Assembly: GCA_946699065.1 (NCBI GenBank)
Contig: CAMPDV010000024.1
Location: 1,116,001 to 1,180,000, forward strand
Length of the DNA stretch: 64,000 nt
Direction of reading: 5' to 3'
Source: Loxodes magnus
Lineage: Eukaryota > Ciliophora > Karyorelictea > Loxodida > Loxodidae
Numbering within the stretch: position 1 is the first letter of the stretch; each line of letters opens with the position of its first letter. A program made the translations under genes and the position numbers. The notes under the pieces were generated by a model that made no database searches, was not told the DNA's origin, and saw nothing but the letters and a program-made list of their open reading frames with translations. This document shows, piece by piece, positions 26,017 through 35,971 of this stretch.

Positions 26017-26929
26017 AATATAAACTATCAGATAGAAATATTGGATGTTAATAAGTATTCTTAAATGAGTTTAATTAAATGAATAAGCATTAAGATCTAT
26101 TTTGTAGTTTGGGCTGCTATAAAATTAAAATAATAATAGTTAATGCAATTTTTGAGTAATCTACTAGCAACTGTTTCTCTTTTTGATTAACTTAATAATT
26201 TCAATCTTTTTGTTGGTTATTTATACAAATTTAACTTCGCAAAAGTTGGTCCATTTTGTAGATTTTATCCTTTTAATAGTTTTTCAATATGCTATCGCAA
26301 TTGTACTGTATCCATTTTCCTTTCTATAAAGCATAATAGAGTTATTTATAGATTTTTTTATTTCGATTCTAAAAGATATTCTGCTTTAATCATCAGATTG
26401 TTCTATAACTAAGTTACTGATATGAAATACTTTAGGTAATTTTAACTTGAACAGAAGCAAATTTTAAATAGTTTATATCTTAGTAAAGCAATTTCTAGAC
26501 TTTTAATGAATATTATTATTCAATCTAAATACATTTTTAGTATTAAAGCAGGTTGAGATACTATTTTTATACCTTTATTAATAGTATTACTTTAGTTATC
26601 TACCTTTAAAGGAAAAAATAGATTTACCTTTGAAATACTTGGTTCTAAATTAGCGGAAATAGAAACTATTTAGTTTCTTAAAATTTATTTATTAAAGTGA
26701 TGTTTAAAAGTAGCTTAGTAGGGATAATTAACTTTAATTTATATGTAAATTCTTTAACTAAAATACATGTGATTTTATTGATATATCTTGCACTATGGAA
26801 CTAAGATCTTCTCAGATTAATTAATAGAGAAATTGAAATTTCTTACTTTCTACTGAGAAGCTTAATGCAATACAACTTTAAGAAAAGTCCAAAACTTCTT
26901 TGTATATTCTTAATTTACAGTTCTAAATG
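26017..26929. other. intergenic, AT-rich
   Basis: Between the receptor kinase and the minus-strand genes. AT-rich, no frame with protein-like composition and no RNA feature recognised. Confidence 0.5.
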
Positions 26930-27262
26930 AGCTGATAAAATAGAGAGAATATAAGAAGATAAAAATAGTTGAGTTAAACTAAAATTACTCAACTATTGGT
27001 AACTTATAACTAGTTTAGAATGTTTCATTTTTAGTTGCTGTTCTGTGACTGCAAGCCAAAATGATTTAATATTGTCCATAAGCCAATCTGCATTACGCAG
27101 GATAGAGATGGACTAAATTAGAAAACTTTTTGTATATTGGATTATGTTCTTAAAGTCATTGTCGCCTATCTTCCATCTCAAGTAAAATGATACAAAGCAC
27201 TTTATCTTATTAAGCGACAAGGAACTCAGTCTGCATGAGACTAGACATAATTTATTATAAAA
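26930..27262 (-). CDS. possible coding fragment, Leu-rich
   Basis: One minus-strand frame reads as plausible protein: RLSSLSLNKIKCFVSFYLRW, then KIGDNDFKNIIQYTKSFL, then SISILRNADWLMDNIKSFW. The Leu/Ile spacing resembles the repeats of leucine-rich or F-box proteins. No start, stop or conserved motif is visible, and a second frame, continuous with the end of the coiled-coil repeat gene to the right, is also open. This may be a gene remnant or chance. Confidence 0.22.
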
Positions 27263-29320
27263 ATGAAAGCCAGGCTTTTATAGTCGCTTTATTCAATAGT
27301 TTAAATTAAAACTTTAATTATTAAATATGAAGGTAAATATAAAAAATGGCATCTTAAGGGTATTTAATGAACATATATTTAATATTAATTAAATTAGATT
27401 AATCTGAGTCTAAAGTTTCTTCTAACTCTCTAAGTTCTTTGATAAAAGCTTTTAGTTCATTAATGTCGACTATTCCTTCTTCATTTGCGCTCATTTCTTT
27501 TATTTTTTCCTCAACAAGAGGATCATAAATATCTTCCATTTAGTTTATGAACTATTTTCAATCTTTTTTATTTATTTTACCTTTCCCTTTAGTGTCTAAT
27601 TTTATTAAAGCTTTTTCCAGTTTTGAATAGCTGTTTTCTTGAGAAAATTAAGTTAAATTTTCATCTATTTTTCTTATCTCCTCCTCAGTAAGGTTTGATT
27701 ATTTTTAATTTGTTTCTAACGTCTCTTAGTTATCTTATTCAATCTTCTATTCCTGATTTTTAATCTGATTGATTTATTCAAGCTTCTATTCTTGACTTTA
27801 AACTTACTTATCTTTTTGAATCTTCTGTTCTTCTTAATTTTAAGTTTGCTTATCCTTTTCAACTTTCTATTCTTGACTTTTAATCTGATTAACTTATTCA
27901 ATTTTCTTTTCCTGACTTTTGATCTGATTGATTTATTCAGACTTCTATTCTTTACTTTAAACTTACTTATCTTTTTGAATCTTCTGTTCTTCTTAATTTT
28001 AAGTTTGCTTATCCTTTTCAACTTTCTATTCTTAACTTTTAATCTGATTTGCTTACTCGATTTTCTGTTCTTGATTTTTTATCTGATTGGCTTATTCAAT
28101 TTTTTATTCCTGATTTTTTATCTGGTTGGCTTATTCAATTTTCTGTTCCTGACTTTTAATCTGATTTGCTTACTCGATTTTCTGTTCTTGATTTTTTATC
28201 TAATTGGCTTATTCAATTTTTTATTCCTGAGTTTTTATCTGATTGGCTTATTCAATTTTTTATTCCTGATTTTTTATCTGATTGGCTTATTCAATTTTCT
28301 GTTCCTGACTTTTACTCGATCTGATTTGCTTATTCAATTTTTTTATTCCTGACTTTTAATCTGATTTGCTTACTCGATTTTCTGTTCTTGATTTTTAATC
28401 TGATTAATTTATTCGATTTTTTATTCCTGAGTTTTTATCTGATTAACTTATTCAATTTTCTATTCCTGACTTTTAATCTGATTGATTTATTCAGACTTCT
28501 ATTCTTGACTTTAAACTTACTTATCTTTTTGAATCTTCTGTTCTTCTTAATTTTAAGTTTGCTTATCCTTTTCAACTTTCTATTCTTAACTTTTAATCTG
28601 ATTTGCTTATTCAATTTTTTATTCCTGATTTTTTATCTGGTTGGCTTATTCAATTTTCTGTTCCTGACTTTTAATCTGATTTGCTTACTCGATTTTCTGT
28701 TCTTGATTTTTGATCTGATTGGCTTATTCAATTTTTTATTCCTGATTTTTTATCTAATTGGCTTATTCAATTTTCTGTTCCTGACTTTTGATCAGATTGG
28801 CTTATTCAATTTTCTATTCCTGACTTTTAATCTGATTTGCTTATTCAATTTTCAGCTCTTTTTAACTTTAAATCTACTTATCCTTTTCAATTTTCTATTC
28901 TTGGCTTGAAGTCTAATTGGTTTTTTTTGAATTTTAATATTGAATTTTAATCTAATTGACTTATTTTTTCTTTTGTTCTTGACTTTAAATCTGCTTATCT
29001 TATTCAATTTTCTATTCTTGATTTTTAATCTAATTAGCTTGTCCAACCTTTTAATTCTGACTTTTAGCCTGTTATTCTTATTAAGTTAGCTTTTAATCAA
29101 CATCTTATTGAGTATTTATTTCTTTAGGCTTAATATTTGTTTCAACACTGGTTAAATCGCTATCTTTAGCTTGATCTTAAGTTGATTGTAAAATAGGCTC
29201 TTTTTTTAATTATCCTTACTGCAATTAAGTCACTTAATCTTCTTTCTTCTTGTTTTGCTGCTTCTTATATTAAAGTTCTTACTCAAAACTAAGCTATTTT
29301 TTTATCTTCTTGCTTGCCAT
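27156..29320 (-). CDS. 13-residue coiled-coil repeat protein with EF-like end
   Basis: From ATG at 29320 (MASKKIKKQLSFEQELQ) the protein runs into many 13-residue units of the type NQIKNQEQKIEQA (39 nt each), a regular Gln-rich coiled coil, between about 28920 and 27740. After the repeats comes a charged domain with a degenerate EF-hand pair: KLDTKGKGKINKKDWKQF and ANEEGIVDINELKAFIKEL. The repeat frame is broken near 28310-28345: one unit is 43 nt and its neighbour 40 nt instead of 39, shifting the frame by 5. The gene is therefore a pseudogene, mis-sequenced, or uses a small intron there. Coding quality drops at a UAA at 27399-27401 (about 638 residues); the next in-frame UGA is at 27156. 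Confidence 0.65.
27740..28920 (-). repeat. 39-bp coding tandem repeat
   Basis: About 30 imperfect 39-bp units encoding 13-residue coiled-coil repeats (core NQI-K-QEQKIEQ). Variants with KDKQ recur in blocks, showing duplications of several units at once. On the plus strand the same DNA gives long standard-code open frames of L/F/I-rich sequence, which are shadows. Confidence 0.9.
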
Positions 29321-29760
29321 AGGAAGTTAAGATTACCCATCCTTTCTACAACAAGTTGCTCCAGCTCCTTTTAAAAACCGAAATTTCACATAACTTAACT
29401 TAATCCCTTCACCCAATTTTTCATACCTTTTCATATTTATCTTAGCCTTATCCATTAAAAAGGCTTTTATATAGCAAATAAACTGTCAAGCAATAATATA
29501 GAGTCAAAGTAGAAGATAATGGTAATATAAAGTATTAACCTACTATCTAATGTCACAAAGATGACATTTAATAGTAAGTAATAGGAGTTTAATTTGCTTC
29601 TCTAAATACTGAACTTTAAGTATATTTCTCTTACTAATCCCTTTATTTCTAAATCTACTATTTAATTTATTGCTAGTTTATATCTTTTTGGAATCTAAAA
29701 CAGATTTAAGGATTTAAAAAAGTAAAATGGTATAATACTCTATAGTATAAATATAGTAAT
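29321..29760. other. divergent intergenic region
   Basis: AT-rich sequence upstream of the coiled-coil repeat gene (minus) and of the plus-strand reading. Probably promoter sequence; nothing else recognised. Confidence 0.5.
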
Positions 29761-30208
29761 ATGTAAATAGCAATATTCCTTAGAAGGAGATAAAAGAGAA
29801 TAGACAGGTAAGTAAGATTTTATTGGAGAGACTCATTTTCTAGAGTCATTGACATAGATATCAATTAGTAAACTTATTTTCCTATATCCAATTAATAAGC
29901 TTATCTACTCTAGTACATTGCTACTTTAATCCTTACCTTATAAATAGTTTAAAGAAGTATAATTATAGAGAAACTATCTTATGCGTTTTTGGTTGCTCGC
30001 TTAATTGAAAATAAGAAGGATGTTAAAGACAAAAAAATAGATATTTACGTGATTAAATTTAGAGAATATAGGAGTAAGGACATAGTAACTATCTAGTATG
30101 AAACTCATATAGAAGTTAGTCATTGTATATCTATAAAAAGGGAAGAATTAGAGAAAATCAAGTTAGCTAAGTAAATATTTCTTTATTTAAATTACTTTCA
30201 CAATAAAA
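29761..30208 (+). CDS. possible small gene upstream of GH47-like gene
   Basis: Frame 1 from an ATG at 29761 is protein-like (FYWRDSFSRVIDIDI, LSYAFLVARLIENKKDVKDK, IDIYVIKFREYRSKDIVTIQ, SIKREELEKIKLAKQ). No UGA ends it before it overlaps the GH47-like start at 30209 in another frame, so it may be a separate gene with an unusual stop, an upstream exon, or chance. Family not recognised. Confidence 0.25.
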
Positions 30209-32551
30209 ATGTGCAAATTGTCTTAGCGTACAATAGCATGGATATTTGTAGTGAGTCTTTCTATTAACCTATTTGGAGTGTTATATTATTACTAATCTAG
30301 ATAATCTAGTGCTTTTAAAGACTTTTAGCTAAAGCAATCATAAGAGCTTCAAACCAATATTAACTTCTTCCCTAATTTTCCAAATAAGCAGCCTAACTAC
30401 TTAGAAAAGCAAAGGAAATAGTAAAAGATTCAGAGCGAAAATGACTAGTAATAGAAATAAAAGCAAACTAGCTAAAGCGATAAAAAAGAGCTAAGTAATA
30501 CATAGGAAAGCAAATATGAAAGAGATATTTAAGTATAAAGGGAATAAAAAGATTAGACAGGTACATATGATAAATTTAGAAAACAATCATCCAATATTAC
30601 AGCAAATATTGCTTAAAATTAGGAAAGTGATTAGAAGTCTAACCTAAAAAATTAGTAATAAAGGAAATCTAAAAAATAATCACAACATTAGTCTTTATAT
30701 CAAAGGAATAAGTAGCATGGGTAAAAAAAATCTAAAAACTAAACTCAATCAGAGGTTTAAAGTACTAAAGACAGCTAGAGAGATGTAGATAGTTTGAAAA
30801 GCATTAGAAATAAAAAAATATATTAAGGGGAATAATTAAAAGACTAGAAGAAAAGGACTTTTGATAAAAATAAAACTAGAAAATTTGAAAATAAAGAAAG
30901 AACTCAGCAAAATAAGATTAATGCCACTAGTTCCAGAAAACCAAAGGAAAGGATAGAAATGTTTAAAAAGATTAAAAATACTTAGGAAATCTAAGAGATT
31001 AATGGTACAAAAAAATAGACAAATATAAAAAGAGAAGCATTTAAGGAATAAACTAGTGAAGATCAAAAAAATAACAGTAGCTATATTTCTATACAATTCT
31101 TACAGCTTTTAAAGGAAAAATAAAGTAACTTAAAAGTTTCTTAAGAATAGTAATAAAGCTTTACTACTAATGAAAAGTCACCCAATGATGAGTAAAAGCT
31201 TAACTAGTAGAATACCCAACAGAAAATAAAAGAAGCAACGTAGCATGCATGGAAAAGTTATTATAAGTAAGCATTTGGTTGCGATTCTATTAAGCCATTA
31301 GCAGAAGACAATAAGTGTGTGAATAACATAAAATTGGGTGACTTTATTATAAACTCTATTGATACTCTGTGGATTATGGGATTGCAGGAGGAGTATTAGT
31401 AAGCTAGAAAATGAATCATTGATAATTTCACTCCATCTAATTTTAATGATTAGTACATTCAGTTTAGTATTGTTTCCAGTCATATTTTAGGAGGCTTGAT
31501 TAGCATCTTTTAATTAACATAAGATGATGCTTATGTGGAAAAAATTAAGCTACTAACTAACATCATGATGAACTGCTTTTAGGCTAACTTTTTCCCTACT
31601 GGTATGATAAACTTAAGCCCTAATAGTGAGTATCATTGCTAAACAGGAGCTATTCTAAACTTAGCGGAAACTACTACATGGTGACTCGAATTTGCTGCTT
31701 TGTTTACCATTACAAACAATTATCCTTATATTTAAGCTGTAGATCAAAGCTCTTTAAGAATCATAAGAGAACTAAAAAATACAAAAAGCTTATTTCCAAA
31801 CTTCTTTAATAATAACTTCAGACCTTTAAGTGATGAATATTCTTTAGGCTTAGGAGCTGATACTTTCTACGAAAATATGGTAAAACTAGGTGTAATAATG
31901 AACTAATAAAAATTCTAAAAGTTAAGTGAAGGATATTGAAGTGTCCTGCAATCGATAAATCAGGATTGACTAGTTAAAAAGAAATAAAATGATATTACAG
32001 TAGCTTACTTAAAATCTTCTTAAAGATCTGATGTTGTTGATTAATCTACTTGCTATATTCCTGCTAACTTAGTTCTCTATGATATGAAGGTGTCAAAGTT
32101 GAGTTGAGAATTGAAAAAAACAATAGAAGAACTGATGGAAACTTGTGTTAAATCTTTGGAATAATAAGGGTCTTGGCTACCTGTTGATTATGTAAGTGTT
32201 ATACAAAAGGGCTAAAATTACAGTTTTTACTATGATCAACAATAAGCTTTTAAATGGCAAAGCTAAACTATAGAAAGCCTTCTATATCTATATTTAGATT
32301 CCAAGGAACAAAAATATAAGGACTATGCACTTAAAATTTTTGAAGGAATATTAAAATATTCAAAAGTAACTACTGGCTTTGTTCCAGTATAGCCTTTCCT
32401 TGGTACACATGTAAAGGATGGAGAAATGGACTCAAGGCTGATATCCAAGATATTTAAATATCTTTACTTGATGTTTGATAATAATAAAAGTTTTTAGGTG
32501 AAGAACTATGTATTTAATTCTTAGGGACATCCTTTCATCATAATGGCTTGA
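30209..32551 (+). CDS. type II membrane GH47-like protein, probably inactive
   Basis: 780 residues. A short cytoplasmic tail (MCKLSQRTIA) precedes one membrane helix (WIFVVSLSINLFGVLYYY), a long Q/K/S/N-rich linker (about 60-340) and a glycoside hydrolase family 47 domain (alpha-1,2-mannosidase/EDEM fold). Family landmarks: AWKSYYKQAFGCDSIKPL, DSIDTLWIMGLQEEY, HILGGLISIF, LGLGADTFYENMVK, VVDQSTCYIPANL, QTIESLLYLYLDS and YVFNSQGHPF. Against the family pattern, the first catalytic Glu (before the LGG motif) is Ile and the Glu of the RPE motif is Gln (RPE reads QSQ), while the Asp before the TCY motif remains; NTEAHP is NSQGHP. This suggests a lectin-like or regulatory protein of the ER/Golgi rather than an active mannosidase. 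No intron needed. Stop taken at UGA 32549-32551. Confidence 0.82.
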
Positions 32552-33451
32552 GAGAATCATTTAGATGATTAACTTCTTTATTTTTATTAAAATAAATATG
32601 CTTATTCATATAATCTACAATCTCTTCTCTTATTACTTCACATTTAACCATTTCTTACTCCTACTGATATAGAAACTCATTTACCTTTCATTCTCTTTGA
32701 ATAATATTATACATTTTAACCATTAGCATACATTAGCAAAATTACTTATACAAGTTAGATTTATAAGTAGGCTAAATAGAATTGCACTTGATAATTAGAT
32801 TTAAATTAAGCTTCTTTAGTATATCAATAAAAATATTACTTTTCTGTAATTTAGCTCTTTTTATTTCGACTTAATATATAATTTAAACAAAGGAAGCGAT
32901 ATAAATTCTAAAGCAGCTCCAATCTTTTTATCCTATTCTTAACAAAGTGAACTTACATTAAGAGTTCAAATTTATTTCCCTTTTATCTATATAGTACTGA
33001 TTTACTTAATATACTAGTATATTTTATACCATTTGACTGCCTTTCTAGTATCTTACATTAATGTATTTACTGTATAGTATCTAGTACTTAAAGAAATATT
33101 AAAATTTAAAATATCCTATTTTTAAATAATCAAAAGGAAACCTTCAGATATATAAAAAAAAGTAAAGGCTAAAGAAAAAAAGCTAAGTAAATTAGAAAAT
33201 GCTACCTTTACCAGAGATTCCCTCTATCAAACTAAAAAATAGATACTAATAGTGAATTTTAAAAGTCATAAAATCATTCTCAAGGAATAGAAAAGTTCAC
33301 CTTCAGTTGGCTTTTCAAAGTTTAAATGAAACAAAACTCTAAATTTATCTTAGTAGCAGCTTATTTTAAAGAGATAGAAGAGTCTTAAGGATAAATATAA
33401 AAGAGATATGATAATAATTAAATTTAATAGAAAAATAAAATAAAATAGATA
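32552..33451. other. intergenic, AT-rich
   Basis: 0.9 kb between the convergent GH47-like gene and the diverged paralogue of the array gene. The first 240 bases continue the GH47 frame as weak coding sequence, so the gene could end later. Otherwise nothing recognised. Confidence 0.45.
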
Positions 33452-34125
33452 TCAGTGAGTCTAATAATCAAAGTCATCCTTATTTTTATTATCGTTAGAC
33501 TCGGCATATGAATATTAAGGCTAATACGTTAGAATTTGAGGTAAATCGTAATTCATTCTTTAATACTTTCTTGCAAATTTCCTTAAAATCATCTTTCTCT
33601 ATTGTATCGCTAGTGAAGATTTGAAACGTCTACTAAGACCTAAGCAAAACTGTAAGCAAAAGCACACAAAAATGCATATAAGAATGTCTAATGCAACATA
33701 AATATATAATCAGCTATCTTCTTCTATGGAATCTTCTATCTGCTGCCTAAACTATGTACATCCTTACAAAAATTATTGGTAATAAGTTAACGATAAAACC
33801 TCAGGATTATACTTCCTCATGTAATAACTATTCTTAAGTTTTATGCTTTAAGAAATACAGAGCAATTAAAGAAGGATAAAGAGCAACGCGTTGGATTTCA
33901 TTATTAATCGAAAGTTAGTCTGCTTATGAGGCAAAGGGGTTAGAGAAGGGGTTTCAATTATCAGTGAAAATGATGATGAAAGTAAATACAATGAAATAAA
34001 AATAAAATAAGCTATATTATTTAATTATCATATAACATTAGCTATTCATAATATATAGCAGTGACTATAATCGGCTCGTTTATTTTAGCTTTAATATTAG
34101 TTATTTAAAAGTTATATTATAACAT
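33452..34125 (-). CDS. diverged paralogue of the array membrane protein
   Basis: Single-copy relative of the small protein encoded in every array unit. Reading from ATG at 34125 with two inferred introns (34012-34036, 25 nt, and 33752-33767, 16 nt, both GT..AG) gives a protein with a hydrophobic N-terminal segment (FYFYFIVFTFIIIF), the shared block TDNWNP, NNEIQRVALYPSL, YFLKHKTQEQLLHEE, then LQFCLGLSRRF at the end of a second hydrophobic helix, and a polar tail ending YQTH-UGA. Conservation with the array copies continues across both introns and stops at the same UGA, which makes the reading frame secure. The EEDSW Trp is UGA here and UGG in the array. Function unknown. Confidence 0.75.
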
Positions 34126-34934
34126 TAATAAGGAAGTTAAAAGAGAAAACTATTATGAAAAAAGATTACAGATGAATTTTCAAGAAGGGAATATAAAAAA
34201 TAGCTTATAAATACTAAATCATACTAAAAGCTTTAAGCTTATTAATTAGAATAAGTTCGTATGCACAAGAAGTTATTTAAAACTTAATATAGCTAATAGA
34301 AGAGAACAAAAGACTAAGCTTATTTTTAATAAATGCTATTTAATTTCAATTTTCCAATCAAACAATTATATTATTTAAATCTCATTTGATTTGTCTTTGT
34401 TCACTGTAAATTTAAAAGGAAGGTAATTAAATTTGAGTACTAATAAAGGGTGATTTATTTCCTAAAAGTTTAAATGATTGGGCAATAAAGTTAAATACAA
34501 GTAAAAGCTTGCTTCTTATATCTAAAACTTAATTCAGAACTTATAAAAACAAATTACCTAAGATAGCCTTAGATACAAATTAGATTTTTATATTATGATT
34601 TTTTAATGGAAAAAGAGAAATCTTTAGTGCTAAATATTTTTAGATGATTGACAATTCTTAAATTATTTGTATAACGGAGTCTATTACAGCTACTTAGTCT
34701 AAAGAGTTAAATATTAAAACTAGTTAATTTATCTTTAATAGGTTTAGAAATGTAGTGCAATAAGTTATGATAATAGTAATGTTTCAGATATGAATATAGT
34801 AGAGATTAAGAAATATCTTAACTCTATGGAAGATCTTCTATTTATCTAGAATCAAAGAGTCATATTAGTTTATATAATCTGAATGTATTTTACTCTAATA
34901 ACTATGTAAGCAACAACAAAAAATTAAAATAACT

Positions 34935-35585
34935 TCATTCAGTCTATTTCTCCAAGTCTACCTTATTTTTCACCTCTAATGATTCAGCATCAAAATCTTG
35001 GGTTGAAAACATTATGATTTGAGAAAAGTTATCGTTTTGTTTCACAAGATGCAGGTATTTTTACTATCATTATTTCTTTCTCTTTTATTATGCTAACGAA
35101 GCATTGAAACGTCTACTAAGACCTAAGCAAAACTGTAAACACAAGCATACTAGAATACAAATAACAATGTCTAATGCAATATAATAAATTAGCCAGCTAT
35201 CTTCTTCTATGGCTTCTTCTATCTGCTGCTTAATCTACGTACATCCTTACAAAAATTATTGGTAATAAGTTTGCGATTTATCCTCAGGTTTCTACTTCGT
35301 CATGTAATAACTACTCCTGAGTTTTATGCTTTAAGAAATACTGAGCAGCTAAAGAAGGATTAAGAGCAACGCGTCGGATTTCATTATTAGTTGATGATTA
35401 GCCTACTTATGAGGTAAAGAGGTTAGGGGAGGGGTTTCAATTATCAGTTAAAATGATGATGAAAGTTAATATAACGAAATAAAAATAAAATTAGCTTTAA
35501 CTATCATATAACATAGTATATATAGCAGTTACTATTATCTGCTTGTTTATTTTAGCTTTAATATAGAAGTTATATAATAAATCAT
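34935..35585 (-). CDS. array small membrane protein, copy 1
   Basis: About 190 residues of unknown family. Layout: an N-terminal hydrophobic segment (FYFYFVILTFIIIL), a polar loop (TDNWNPSPNLF, NNEIRRVALNPSLAAQYF, KHKTQEQLLHDEVETWG), a second strongly hydrophobic helix rich in Cys (IALDIVICILVCLCLQFCLG), the motif LSRRF, and a charged tail ending KQTE-UGA at 34935. A 16-nt intron (GTAAGGATGTACGTAG, plus coordinates 35235-35250) switches frame after LLPIIF, and an 18-nt GT..AG segment (35495-35512) matches a 25-nt one in the diverged paralogue. The 5' end is not settled: the ATG at 35585 is out of frame with the conserved part unless another intron is present. The exact array repetition suggests selection for dosage or recent amplification. 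Confidence 0.7.
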
Positions 35586-35971
35586 AATAAGGAAGTTAAA
35601 GAGAAAACTTTCTGAAATAAGCTTACAGAAGAACTTCCAAGAAGGAAATCATAATTATTAGGATATTTTTTAGTTTAAAGTGGTGCATTTAGAAAATAAT
35701 AAAGTATAATAAGTTGATAACTTTCCATAATGATATTCAATTTAATAATATGAGCAGATAGTAGAGAGATATCCTCATGATACAATAATAGTCAACAAAC
35801 ATATGGAATAACAGTATAGTTTAAAAATATGCTTATAATAAAAGCGACTCTCAACTTATATAATCAGAAGTATCATATTTTACATTTGCATCTCTTAAAT
35901 AATTTAATAATAAAAGCAAATCAAATTCTAATTTTAGATTGATAAAGTGAGTACGTATCGTGGCAAACTAT

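Noticed and set aside
27740-28920. CRISPR-like array or plus-strand hydrophobic L/F-rich genes
   Set aside because: The 39-bp units are adjacent without spacers and encode a regular 13-residue coiled coil on the minus strand; the plus-strand standard-code frames are mirror shadows of it.
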